From NCBI GenBank assembly GCA_033763355.1, contig JANRKT010000057.1, positions 1-13,866 of the forward strand: 13,866 bases of DNA, given 5' to 3'. Origin of the DNA: JANRKT01 sp033763355. Lineage in GTDB: Bacteria; Bacteroidota; Bacteroidia; Chitinophagales; Chitinophagaceae. Of this stretch, positions 1-6,585 are shown piece after piece; position 1 is the first letter of the stretch; each line of letters opens with the position of its first letter. The translations under genes were made by a program, and so were the position numbers. The notes under the pieces are model-generated. The model saw only the letters and a list, made by a program, of their open reading frames with translations. It searched no databases and was not told where the DNA came from.

Positions 1-10
1 TGCAGATACA

Positions 11-934
11 ATGACAGAAGACAAAATACTGAAGATTGCCTGGGACCCCATTTATGCACACCCTTTACCGGAAGGGCACAGGTTCCCGATGATTAAATAT
101 GAACTGATACCCGGGCAGCTTTTGCATGAAGGAAGTATAACGATAAAAAACCTGTTTTCTCCGGCCCCATGCCCCGATGAAACTGTTTTACTTACCCATA
201 CGAAAGAATACCTCGATAAGCTGAAAGAACAAAAACTATCCCCTTTCGAACAGCGAAAAATCGGTTTTCCCCAATCACCACAGCTTACACTCAGGGAATT
301 CATCATTACACAGGGCACCATTGATTGCTGCCACTTTGCATTTAAAAACGGTGTTGCCATGAATGTAGCCGGCGGCACACACCATGCCTTTGCAGACAGG
401 GGCGAAGGTTTTTGTCTTTTGAATGATTTTGCAGTGGCGGCCAATTACCTGCTGCATCATCAGTTGACAAAACAAATTCTCATTATTGACCTCGATGTGC
501 ACCAGGGAAACGGAACAGCTAAACTTTTTGCAAACGAACCCCGTGTTTTTACATTCAGTATGCATGGGGCGCATAATTACCCTTTTCATAAAGAAAAGTC
601 TGACCTTGATATTGCATTACCCGATGGTACCGATGAAGAAACTTATTTAAGCATACTTGACCAAACCCTTTGCAGCCTGTTTCAAAAAGTAAAACCAGCT
701 TTCATATTCTACCTCTCAGGTGTTGATATATTAAACACAGATAAATTCGGGAAACTCAGGATATCCGTTAATGGCTGCAGAAAAAGGGATGAAATGGTTT
801 TTAATTGTTGCAGGCAGCATGCAGTTCCCGTTACTGTGGCTATGGGCGGCGGATATTCCCCCGATGTGAAAGTTATTACAGAGGCACATTGCAATACATT
901 CCGGGCGGCAAAAGAAATTTACCAATTAGCCTGA
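11..934 (+). CDS. Histone deacetylase-like (AcuC/HdaH) zinc hydrolase
   Basis: This is a bacterial member of the arginase/deacetylase superfamily. Known members remove acyl groups from acetyl-lysine, polyamines or related small amides using one zinc ion; the substrate here cannot be told. The 307 residues hold the whole catalytic fold. The paired histidines of the charge relay are H124-H125 (GGTHHAF), followed by GEGFCLLND. Zinc ligands D162 and H164 lie in LDVHQGNGT, the third, D239, in YLSGVDIL, and the transition-state tyrosine Y282 in GGGYS. All key residues are present, so activity is expected. The protein is cytoplasmic, with no signal peptide. The ATG at 11 fits the family, since the conserved part starts about six residues in, but the frame is open to the window edge and an earlier start cannot be excluded. 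No partner gene is visible upstream, and the next gene faces it. Confidence 0.9.
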   Translation: MTEDKILKIAWDPIYAHPLPEGHRFPMIKYELIPGQLLHEGSITIKNLFSPAPCPDETVLLTHTKEYLDKLKEQKLSPFEQRKIGFPQSPQLTLREFIITQGTIDCCHFAFKNGVAMNVAGGTHHAFADRGEGFCLLNDFAVAANYLLHHQLTKQILIIDLDVHQGNGTAKLFANEPRVFTFSMHGAHNYPFHKEKSDLDIALPDGTDEETYLSILDQTLCSLFQKVKPAFIFYLSGVDILNTDKFGKLRISVNGCRKRDEMVFNCCRQHAVPVTVAMGGGYSPDVKVITEAHCNTFRAAKEIYQLA

Positions 935-938
935 GGCG

Positions 939-970
939 AAAAAAAACAGCCATGCAAATTTGCATGACTG
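939..970 (-). terminator. Intrinsic terminator for the XRE-S24 gene
   Basis: Read on the minus strand, a hairpin has ten paired positions (including one T-G wobble) around an AATT loop, built on the perfect 16-bp palindrome at 951-966. It is followed at once by eight T residues (A939-A946 on the plus strand). This is a textbook rho-independent terminator for leftward transcripts from the regulator that ends at 1145. It may also slow rightward transcripts leaving the deacetylase gene, but the T-run on that side is poor (CCGTTCTT). Confidence 0.7.
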
Positions 971-1009
971 CCGTTCTTGTATCATTAGACCTCCTGCATA
1001 TATCATTTT

Positions 1010-1076
1010 TGTCATTTCGACGAAGGAGAAATCTATTTATAATTTTAAATAGATGCCTCATTTTTCGGCTTAACAA
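1010..1076. repeat. Short copy of TCATTTCGA-type intergenic hairpin repeat
   Basis: The sequence opens with TGTCATTTCGA and contains a hairpin with arms 1026-1039 and 1046-1059 (12 of 14 positions pair). It then runs through AGATGCCTC to a degenerate TCGGC end. The longer element at 6586-6710 shares the opening motif (TGTCATTCCGA), the AGATGCCT arm and the TCGGC end, so both seem to belong to one dispersed family. Similar motifs are common between genes in Bacteroidota (from memory). No coding potential is evident. Confidence 0.55.
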
Positions 1077-1144
1077 ACCATTTTTATACAATAGGAAAAC
1101 GATTTATGCAAGAGGCCTATCAAATCAGGAGAGGGCTGCCACTT

Positions 1145-1894
1145 TTAATTCAACCGCCTCTTTATCGCACTTACCTGCTCCTGCAGGTTATTTACGAGTG
1201 AGCTCAGCTGGTTTACATCCCACCGCTGGTTCTGGGTTACTTTTGTAATTACCATCTGTGCCTGCCAGAGTTCAAGTATATCTTCGGCGTTAACCTGGTA
1301 AGGCTGGTAAGACGGGTTATCGCTTACAAGGGTAAGCTTATTTTTTACACGGTTGTTTTTTACAACCCTTTTATATACTATCCCTTCATTACGGCTCACT
1401 ACAATACATGCCTGGCTATTTTTCAGCATATCAGGGTCATCCACTTTTTCGCCTACAATAATGGAGCCGCTTGGTGTAGGCATCATACTGTCGCCAATTA
1501 TTTCAAAGGCCCTGTAGTTTCCGGCGCCCAACATAGGCAAAGTAAAAGTATTCAGTTCGTCCACAAATTCCTGGTCTGCATAACCGGCAAGGTAACCCGC
1601 CGCGGCTTTTACAGGAACAAAATGTATCAGGTTACTTTCGCTGAACAGCTTTTGCTGCCGCCGTTTGGCGATGTAGCTTCCTTTTGTTTCGCTGAGCTCC
1701 TTTCGTAAAAGGTCGTCAAGCGTTAACTTAAACATATCCCCGGCCAGTTCAAGCACATCAATGCGTGGGTCGGCCCTTTCTTCTTCATAGGCACCGAGCA
1801 GGGAACGTTTAATGCGGAGCTTGGCGGCAAACTCTTCCTGGGTAAGCCCCCTGAGCTTGCGCAGGTATTTGAGGTTTCTTCCGGCTATTGACAT
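1145..1894 (-). CDS. XRE-family repressor with LexA/S24 self-cleavage domain
   Basis: A 249-residue transcriptional regulator built like phage CI or LexA. Residues 1-60 form a helix-turn-helix (LKYLRKLRGLTQEEFA, then KRSLLGAYEEERADPR). A linker leads to a peptidase S24 domain. The self-cleavage parts are all present: an Ala99-Gly100 scissile bond in VKAAAGY, nucleophile Ser136 in GDSMMP and general base Lys175 in IVYKRV, 39 residues apart (37 in LexA). The C-terminal end (QLSSLVNNLQEQVSAIKRRL) looks like a short amphipathic coil. The frame is open to an ATG at 1939, but I prefer the ATG at 1894 (MSIAGRNLKYL): the helix-turn-helix starts there and the 45 nt upstream contain an inverted repeat suited to an operator. 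No phage genes are nearby, so it is more likely a chromosomal stress or developmental switch than a prophage repressor. Targets are unknown. Confidence 0.88.
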   Translation of the reverse strand: MSIAGRNLKYLRKLRGLTQEEFAAKLRIKRSLLGAYEEERADPRIDVLELAGDMFKLTLDDLLRKELSETKGSYIAKRRQQKLFSESNLIHFVPVKAAAGYLAGYADQEFVDELNTFTLPMLGAGNYRAFEIIGDSMMPTPSGSIIVGEKVDDPDMLKNSQACIVVSRNEGIVYKRVVKNNRVKNKLTLVSDNPSYQPYQVNAEDILELWQAQMVITKVTQNQRWDVNQLSSLVNNLQEQVSAIKRRLN

Positions 1895-1897
1895 AAC

Positions 1898-1919
1898 TAA
1901 CTTATTTAGTGCTAAGTTA
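1898..1919. promoter_or_regulatory. Candidate operator before the XRE-S24 start
   Basis: A perfect inverted repeat, TAACTTA (1898-1904) and TAAGTTA (1913-1919) with 8 nt between, starts 4 nt upstream of the preferred ATG at 1894. A weak promoter-like pair lies just upstream on the minus strand: TTG at 1963-1961 and AAATTTTG at 1944-1937, 16 nt apart. The repeat would then fall at or just after the transcript start, where a bound repressor would block its own gene. That CI/LexA-type proteins often repress themselves is known; binding here is inferred. Confidence 0.45.
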
Positions 1920-2042
1920 CTAATTTTTTTCACCCGCAAAATTTTTAGCAGGTTTTTTTACAATTAAATTTCTAAAAAGCCATGTGAAATCCGCTTTGGT
2001 CTTTAAAACGTATTTTAATGTGGTGTTTTTAACTGATGTGTC

Positions 2043-2687
2043 ATGAAAAAGAAATGGCTTAAAACATTTTTATCAGTTGTACTCCTGTTAACAGCATGGA
2101 TACTGGTTGACCTGAATTATCCTTACAAAACCGATATAAAAAACTTTAACGCATCTGAGGCAGCACGGCTCGACGGCGCCATGTGGCGTTCGTATTACGA
2201 AAAAAAGAAGTTGAAACTGTTATGGCAATCTGCCGGACTTATGCGAAAACAGTTTGCTGTGCCCTTCTGGCGTTCAACTGCAATGGCATACCATGCAGCC
2301 AAAGCCGCTTTTGTATTTAAAGATGGTAAAACCAGGAGTGATTATAATAAGGCATTGCCAAATCTCACAAATTATTATACCCACATAAACAACATCAGCA
2401 AAACCCCTTTTGATGCCGGTAAGGCTGCTAAGCTGGAACTGGAATGGTGGATCATACGCCGCTACCGCAATGAACATCCACCGGTAGAATGGGAAAAACT
2501 GCTTGCACAAACTGCAGAAGTGATGTATGGCGTTCCGGCAGATAAATTTGCAGGATATGCAAAGCTCAGGGTACAAGCCATGCTGCTGCGTGACAGCAAA
2601 GGTGAAAACATAACAGAAAATGACTGGACAGAAATAAACAGCATTTTACAAAAGGCATGGGTTTCATTTGTAGAGGCACTTAACTGA
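2043..2687 (+). CDS. Membrane-anchored conserved protein of unknown function
   Basis: I cannot name a function. The 214 residues begin with a basic MKKKWLK and one hydrophobic segment (about residues 7-23, FLSVVLLLTAWILVDL), which fits an N-terminal membrane anchor or uncleaved signal. The rest is helical and rich in W, Y, K and R: LDGAMWRSYYEKKKLKLLWQ (44-63), a hydrophobic AMAYHAAKAAFVF stretch near 81-93, and ELEWWIIRRYRNE near 132-144. No lipobox, metal site or nucleotide-binding motif is visible. I recall similar proteins with the AxxLDxxMWRSYYE and FVFKxGKxRxDY patterns in other bacteria, but no assigned role. It is read away from the regulator across 148 nt, with surE following after 152 nt. 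Regulation by that repressor is possible but not shown. Confidence 0.75.
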   Translation: MKKKWLKTFLSVVLLLTAWILVDLNYPYKTDIKNFNASEAARLDGAMWRSYYEKKKLKLLWQSAGLMRKQFAVPFWRSTAMAYHAAKAAFVFKDGKTRSDYNKALPNLTNYYTHINNISKTPFDAGKAAKLELEWWIIRRYRNEHPPVEWEKLLAQTAEVMYGVPADKFAGYAKLRVQAMLLRDSKGENITENDWTEINSILQKAWVSFVEALN

Positions 2688-2756
2688 AGCCCGCAAAACC
2701 TAAAATAGCCCCCTTTAATTTTTAAAGCAGGTTTTAAAGACCGCCCACCCCATTTT

Positions 2757-2787
2757 TTTGCAGCCATTAAAATATTCATCACATTTG
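2757..2787 (+). promoter_or_regulatory. Candidate Bacteroidota-type promoter for surE
   Basis: A TTTG at 2757-2760 and CACATTTG at 2780-2787 are separated by exactly 19 nt. This matches the Bacteroidota sigma-factor pattern (about -33 TTTG, -7 TAnnTTTG) at every defined position except the first base of the -7 box. Transcription would start near 2795, giving a leader of about 45 nt before the surE ATG at 2840. Confidence 0.45.
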
Positions 2788-2839
2788 CCACCGGATTATT
2801 CTGCATCTCAGGTTAACCCTGCAATTATTATTATTAAAT

Positions 2840-3631
2840 ATGGCCAAAACAATTAAAAAAAAGAAGGAACAGCCCGTTATACTCATTACCAATGATGATG
2901 GGGTTACTGCACCGGGCATACGTCACTTAATTGATGCGGTAAAAGACCTTGGCAAAGTGGTGGTGGTAGCGCCGGATAAGCCGCAATCAGGAATGGGCCA
3001 TGCCATTACCATTGGCTTTCCGCTCCGGCTGCACCCCGTTAAATTAACCGATGGTGTAGAAGCATGGAGTTGCAGCGGTACCCCTGTGGATTGTGTAAAG
3101 CTTGCGGTTGACAAAATCCTTCACCGAAAACCAGACCTCTGCCTCAGCGGCATCAATCATGGGGCCAATCATTCCATCAATGTAATCTATTCAGGAACGA
3201 TGAGTGCTGCCATTGAAGCAGCTATTGAAAGCATCCCGTCTGTTGGCTTTTCACTGCTTGATTACAGCCTTGAAGCTGATTTTTCAGGCGCTAAAAAATT
3301 TGCACGCATTATAGTAGAAGAACTGCTTGCTCAAAAATTAGACAAACATATTTGCCTGAATGTAAATTTCCCTTCTGTAAGCGAGTCGCTCATAAAAGGC
3401 ATTAAAGTATGCCGCCAGGCTTATGCCAAATACGAAGAAGATTTTAACGAACGCCACGACCCCACAGGCAAAAAGTATTATTGGCTCACCGGCGATTTTG
3501 TAAATTTCGACAAAGGAAAAGATACAGATGTATGGGCGCTTGACCATAATTATGTAAGCGTGGTGCCCGTGCAGTTTGACCTTACCAACTACCAATTAAA
3601 AACCAAACTGGAAAAAAGCTTCAAATGGTGA
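2840..3631 (+). CDS. surE: 5'/3'-nucleotidase SurE
   Basis: SurE is a metal-dependent phosphatase that removes phosphate from 5'- and 3'-nucleoside monophosphates and is linked to stationary-phase survival and nucleotide salvage in the cytoplasm. The 263 residues show the family signature. ITNDDG carries metal ligands D19 and D20, Ser50 follows in DKPQSGMGHA, and N106 sits in LSGINHGAN, followed by IYSGTMSAAIEA. Length is normal for the family. The first 11 residues (MAKTIKKKKEQ) are a lysine-rich extension before the first strand; no ATG follows it before the conserved core, so the start at 2840 stands. A candidate promoter lies 53 nt upstream. The stop overlaps the next gene by 7 nt, so the two are probably translated together. 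Confidence 0.96.
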   Translation: MAKTIKKKKEQPVILITNDDGVTAPGIRHLIDAVKDLGKVVVVAPDKPQSGMGHAITIGFPLRLHPVKLTDGVEAWSCSGTPVDCVKLAVDKILHRKPDLCLSGINHGANHSINVIYSGTMSAAIEAAIESIPSVGFSLLDYSLEADFSGAKKFARIIVEELLAQKLDKHICLNVNFPSVSESLIKGIKVCRQAYAKYEEDFNERHDPTGKKYYWLTGDFVNFDKGKDTDVWALDHNYVSVVPVQFDLTNYQLKTKLEKSFKW

Positions 3632-3924
3632 TTTTTAAAAGAGACAACCTCAGGCTCGGATTGATATTAGGACTTATAGGCCCCCTCATCAGTGTATTTG
3701 GATATTATTTCATCCGCTTTTACCCAACTTTCAGTTTCGGCGACTTTATGACTGCATTAAAAACCAATAAACCGCTTGTTACGGCTGTAACCATTCCCTG
3801 CCTTTTGCTCAATATCATCCTCTTTACTGTTTATATCAACACCAAAAGAGACCAGACCGCCAAAGGCATTTTTGTTATAACCCTGCTTTATGCTATTGCA
3901 GCATTGCTGTTTAAGTTTATTTAA
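3625..3924 (+). CDS. Small three-helix membrane protein coupled to surE
   Basis: The 99-residue product has three likely membrane helices at about 10-30, 50-70 and 81-98, with little outside the membrane apart from short basic loops (FKRDNLR at the start, NTKRDQTAK near 72-80). It ends within the last helix (AALLFKFI). I do not recognise a named family. The ATG lies inside the last codons of surE: the 7-nt ATGGTGA holds this gene's start and the surE stop, an arrangement typical of translational coupling. That overlap, and the lack of any space for another promoter, is the best evidence that the gene is real. Its job is unknown. Its 3' end faces the lspA end across a large palindrome. Confidence 0.75.
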   Translation: MVIFKRDNLRLGLILGLIGPLISVFGYYFIRFYPTFSFGDFMTALKTNKPLVTAVTIPCLLLNIILFTVYINTKRDQTAKGIFVITLLYAIAALLFKFI

Positions 3925-3974
3925 TGTCTTGTGCTATTGAAATATATTAAAACTCAACAGTTCCTCAGTCAGTT

Positions 3975-4055
3975 CTATGTGATTTCTATGTTTCTAATGT
4001 GCCTATGTGGTAAAATTTCACCCATAAGATGATAGGCACACAGGCAATCACATAG
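3975..4055. repeat. 81-bp nested palindrome between convergent genes
   Basis: Three sets of arms are nested: CTATGTGATT (3975-3984) with AATCACATAG (4046-4055), TGTGCCTAT (3998-4006) with ATAGGCACA (4032-4040), and a small central GGTAAA/TTCACC pair. The outer and middle pairs are perfect. The left half also carries a repeating CTATGTG motif. The element lies between the ends of the small membrane protein gene and lspA, so a transcript from either side could fold it. It may end or protect both messages, although no long T-run follows either side. The style resembles the TGTGG-type intergenic repeats seen in many Bacteroidota (recalled, not searched). Confidence 0.6.
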
Positions 4056-4126
4056 GGTTTTTAAAGGCCCAAGACTTCAATGATAATCAACAGCAATGCA
4101 GGAAAACTTTAAAAGGGGAAAGTAAA

Positions 4127-4627
4127 TTAAGCCAGTGGCGAACGGCCTTTGGCGGAAAATATCTGCAGCAGGATGATAAATGTGCCCGTCATGATGGAAA
4201 CATCCGCCATGTTAAAAATGCCGGTTTCAAAAATGCCGAGGTCGAGGTGGAGGAAATCCGTTACGGAACCGTAAGCAATCCTGTCAAAAATATTTCCGGT
4301 GCCGCCGCCGATAACAAAGCAAAAGCCAAGCAGCGCCATGCCGGGGATGGTTTTTTTTACGATAATGATAATAAAACCGGCTGAAAGTGCAATAAGGGGC
4401 AATACAGATAAAAGGATATTCTTGACCGGGCCGGGAAGTGAATCCCCGAAACTCAGGAAAGCGCCGGTGTTTTCCACACGGGTTACGGTGAGGTGGTCAT
4501 TAACAGCGATTGTTTCATTGTCAGCCACATTTTCCCTTATCATTTTTTTGCTCATCTGGTCGCAGCCTATATTGGCCATTACTATGGCAAAAATGATGAG
4601 AATCCTGTATGCTGATTTGCGGTTCAT
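4127..4627 (-). CDS. lspA: Lipoprotein signal peptidase (signal peptidase II)
   Basis: LspA is an inner-membrane aspartyl protease that cuts the signal peptide from diacylated prolipoproteins, just before the lipid-bearing cysteine. The 166-residue length is normal. Conserved features in order are: first helix with a DQMSK box near 23-27, VENTGAF at 51-57, and the two catalytic aspartates, D115 in GNIFDR and D142 in FNMADV. Four hydrophobic segments (about 8-22, 68-90, 96-113 and 138-157) match the four-helix topology. The ATG at 4627 places the first helix correctly. The gene stands alone on the minus strand, without the ileS partner seen in many other bacteria. The gap upstream holds repeats rather than a gene. 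Confidence 0.95.
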   Translation of the reverse strand: MNRKSAYRILIIFAIVMANIGCDQMSKKMIRENVADNETIAVNDHLTVTRVENTGAFLSFGDSLPGPVKNILLSVLPLIALSAGFIIIIVKKTIPGMALLGFCFVIGGGTGNIFDRIAYGSVTDFLHLDLGIFETGIFNMADVSIMTGTFIILLQIFSAKGRSPLA

Positions 4628-5073
4628 GTATAATGCACGTGGTTTAACAAGCTAACGGTATAATAACCAGTATATTTTATACGTGCAGGGCCGTTTGTAA
4701 AAATAAAAAAATCCGGCAAAAGGGTAACGGGATATTTGGGCATACAGGTAAACAACTATGGGGAGATTGGTAGGCTTAAGCATTGAGGGAGGCAGACTGG
4801 CGGCAGGTTTGTAAAACAACAGGAACCGGATAGTACAGGCGCAGTAATTAATAATTTTTTTAAACCACGGAGACACGGCGGCACAAAGAAACCCCGTGCT
4901 TCGCCGTGTCATTATGCCTCTGTGGTTCATGTTTGTTCTTCCACAAAAAATTACAACCAATAAGCATATCCGGGCACACGTAAGTCAGCGCTTAATTCCC
5001 GGCAGCGTTAAAGCGTCCCGGGTAATGTTGCCGGGTTGCTTTTCGCCGGTTGCCTGTTGTGCTTTCCGTTTGC
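4628..5073. other. 446-nt intergenic region upstream of lspA
   Basis: I see no convincing gene. The open frames here run through the hairpin repeat at 4863-4927 and read like random translation. Besides that repeat there is an inverted repeat of CCCGGCA (4998-5004) and TGCCGGG (5029-5035), and a smaller CCCGG/CCGGG hairpin inside it (5017-5035). These lie downstream of the leftward hydroperoxidase-like gene and could end its transcript, although no T-run follows on that strand. The AT-rich stretch 4628-4720 should hold the lspA promoter, but I cannot pick out a good -33/-7 pair. Confidence 0.5.
4863..4927. repeat. 65-bp TGTGGTT-type hairpin repeat
   Basis: The outer arms AACCACGGAG and CTCTGTGGTT pair with one G-T wobble. 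The inner arms GACACGGCG (4872-4880) and CGCCGTGTC (4902-4910) pair perfectly, with a 7-nt bulge (ATTATGC) on the right side. A GCAC/GTGC pair closes an 11-nt loop. It is an imperfect palindrome with no coding sense, located between lspA and the hydroperoxidase-like gene. It resembles in style the element at 3975-4055, though sequence identity between them is limited. Confidence 0.6.
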
Positions 5074-5622
5074 TTAAATTTTGTCTGCAAGCGGAAAGTC
5101 AATTTCAAATTCTGTAAGGTTATGCAAATAGTTACTGATGATCTTGTCGCCTATTACAATAATAGCATCAATCATGTTGGCTTCATTATAACCTGCTGCA
5201 AAAAATTTTTCTTTACTTTCTTCAGTTGCTCTGCCACGGTTTTCAACTGCTGAAGCTGTAAATTTTGCTAAAGCATCTAACTTGCTGTCGAAGGTTACTG
5301 TGCCTCTGCGGATTTCTATAATTTGTTCATCAGTAAAGCCATTCATTTTACCTATAACTGTATGAGCAGACTGGCAATAACGGCAACCGTTTATTTGGCT
5401 TGTTACCAAATTGATTACCTCTCTTTCTTTGGCTTTTAAAGAACTTTTGCGGTTTTGTAAAGCAAGGTAGTCGCCCAGTGCTGTTTCATTTTTGGCAAAG
5501 TAAGCATATAGATTTGGTACAAATCCCAGGCCTTTTTGTAAGTTGTCAAAAATACCCTGATTGTTTGCTGAAACCTCTGCTTTTGCCGGAACTGTGAAAG
5601 TTCTTTTTTCTGTTGTTGTCAT
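5074..5622 (-). CDS. AhpD/carboxymuconolactone decarboxylase-family peroxidase-like protein
   Basis: The 182-residue protein belongs to the AhpD-like (CMD) superfamily. Members with a CxxC pair act as thiol peroxidases or as reductants for peroxide-removing enzymes, often as homo-oligomers in the cytoplasm. The active-site pattern is complete: E68 in AKEREVINL, then C80 and C83 in NGCRYCQSAH, with H87 as the proton relay. The presence of CxxC argues for redox activity rather than true decarboxylation of carboxymuconolactone. No signal peptide or membrane segment is seen. The ATG at 5622 is the only sensible start. A Crp/Fnr gene ends 107 nt upstream on the same strand, so the enzyme is probably its target or partner. 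GC content is lower than in the flanking housekeeping genes. Confidence 0.85.
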   Translation of the reverse strand: MTTTEKRTFTVPAKAEVSANNQGIFDNLQKGLGFVPNLYAYFAKNETALGDYLALQNRKSSLKAKEREVINLVTSQINGCRYCQSAHTVIGKMNGFTDEQIIEIRRGTVTFDSKLDALAKFTASAVENRGRATEESKEKFFAAGYNEANMIDAIIVIGDKIISNYLHNLTEFEIDFPLADKI

Positions 5623-5625
5623 TTT

Positions 5626-5687
5626 ACTTTATTTAAAGTGTTATTTGTCGTTGTTGACAATGCAAAAATGCCACGACTTTAAAAAGT
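5626..5687. promoter_or_regulatory. Two ACTTT-N2-AAAGT palindromes before the hydroperoxidase-like gene
   Basis: ACTTTA-TT-TAAAGT at 5626-5639 is a perfect 14-bp palindrome that ends 3 nt from the ATG at 5622. ACTTT-AA-AAAGT at 5676-5687 is a second, shorter copy 36 nt further upstream. The shared half-site and the position between a Crp/Fnr gene and its likely target suggest operators. The palindromes do not match the classic Crp (TGTGA) or Fnr (TTGAT) half-sites, and AT-rich palindromes also arise by chance, so confidence is modest. Confidence 0.4.
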
Positions 5688-5729
5688 AAAAAATGAAGTA
5701 GTTTATGAAATTTGGTTGATGTGGTTCAA

Positions 5730-6317
5730 CTATTTTTTGGTTACTCTCTTGTTCCTTATTCTTGACAGGAATTCAGTTGTCATACCCAAATATGAGGCTA
5801 AGGCATATTGGGGAACCCTTTGAACAATTTGAGGATATTTGTTTATGAAATTTTCATACCGTTCTTCGGCAGTTTGTGTAAGATTTGAAATAATTCTTTG
5901 TTGCATAAATGCAGCAGTCCGTTCAGCCCTGATTCTGAAAAAAGTTTCAAACTTGTGGTTTTCCTGTTTCAGGGCCTGCTCTTTTTCATAGGAGATCTCT
6001 AAAATTGTACTGTCTTCAAGTGCTGCTACAAACATCGTGGCAGGCTTTTGCAAAATATAACTGTTGTAGTCCGTTATCCACCAATCTTCAATTGCGAAAG
6101 CAATGGTGCTGTCTTTCCCTTTATCGTCAACTACGTAGGCCCTGAAAGCGCCGCTTAAAACAAAGTTTCTGTTTTTTACTATAAAGTTAGGCTGAACAAT
6201 AAATTGCCGCTTTTTGATTTTTACTTCTCTGAAAGAAGCGCTGAATATTTCTTCTTCCTGCTCTGTCAGGCTAACAGATTTATTGATGTATTCAATAATT
6301 TTATTTTTACCTGTCAT
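5730..6317 (-). CDS. Crp/Fnr-family transcriptional regulator
   Basis: A 195-residue regulator with an N-terminal cyclic-nucleotide-binding-type beta barrel (about 20-110, including LSGAFRAYVVDDKGKDSTI and FAIEDWWITDYNSY), a dimer helix (about 120-145) and a short C-terminal helix-turn-helix (RVPQYALASYLGMTTEFLSR, 167-186). There is no FNR-type cysteine cluster, and the cAMP-binding RxS motif is not evident, so the effector is unknown. The frame stays open upstream to 6500, but I place the start at the ATG at 6317 (MTGKNKIIEY). The family normally begins with this helix, and the 61 residues upstream are translated intergenic repeat. It lies 107 nt before the AhpD-like gene on the same strand and probably controls it. 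I recall this regulator type near small stress enzymes in Bacteroidota. Confidence 0.88.
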   Translation of the reverse strand: MTGKNKIIEYINKSVSLTEQEEEIFSASFREVKIKKRQFIVQPNFIVKNRNFVLSGAFRAYVVDDKGKDSTIAFAIEDWWITDYNSYILQKPATMFVAALEDSTILEISYEKEQALKQENHKFETFFRIRAERTAAFMQQRIISNLTQTAEERYENFINKYPQIVQRVPQYALASYLGMTTEFLSRIRNKRVTKK

Positions 6318-6367
6318 TTGAGTTTTGTTAAAGTTTGCAGGGTGATCGGGTAGCATAGCACCAAAAC

Positions 6368-6441
6368 GGAACAGGCGTTGCGGCTGTAAAGGGTGAAGGT
6401 ATTTAAAATGTGTTACCGGTACAAGGGGTAGTTGTGTTGTT
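6368..6441. repeat. Direct repeat copy A
   Basis: Aligned without gaps to 7203-7276, exactly 835 bp away, it matches at 63 of 74 positions by my count. This includes an unbroken 27-bp identity at 6390-6416. Weaker similarity goes on to about 6465. In minus-strand sense the copy lies just upstream of the Crp/Fnr gene. It also has a GCGTTG at 6375-6380 that is complementary to CAACGC at 6484-6489. Confidence 0.8.
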
Positions 6442-6524
6442 AACTGGCTACAAGGTATAGCGCTTAGCATAGCACAAGTACGCCAACGCTCATTTGCCAT
6501 GCTGCATACCTTGCGCCAAAGTTA
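6441..6524. repeat. 84-bp imperfect palindrome with attC-like architecture
   Basis: The left arm reads TAAC-TGGC-TA-CAAGGTAT (6441-6458) and the right arm ATACCTTG-C-GCCA-AA-GTTA (6506-6524): sixteen paired bases broken by unequal spacers. A 47-nt middle holds further short pairings such as AGCAT/ATGCT. Two outer core boxes ending in AAC and starting with GTT, unequal spacers and a variable centre are the layout of integron attC sites. The outer boxes fit the attC consensus only partly: GTTAGGA against GTTRRRY misses the last base, and TGTTAAC fits RYYYAAC poorly. The element directly adjoins repeat copy A. Confidence 0.4.
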
Positions 6525-6585
6525 GGATCTGAGATGGAATGAAATGGCAGGACTCCGGGTTATGTATGCACATAAAAAAGTAGTC

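Noticed and set aside
805..1248. 147-residue plus-strand open frame
   Set aside because: It overlaps the deacetylase end, a terminator, a hairpin repeat and the regulator end; the translation looks random.
1145..1939. Prophage nearby because of the CI-like repressor
   Set aside because: No phage structural, lysis, integrase or replication gene is present in the window.
3975..4055. CRISPR array, because of repeated CTATGTG motifs
   Set aside because: The repeats are short, uneven and arranged as a palindrome, without regular spacers or cas genes.
4652..4960. 102-residue minus-strand open frame upstream of lspA
   Set aside because: It runs through the 65-bp hairpin repeat and has no family-like features.
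6318..6500. Extra 61 residues at the N-terminus of the Crp/Fnr protein
   Set aside because: They are a translation of repeat copy A and its flank, and the family normally starts at the internal ATG at 6317.
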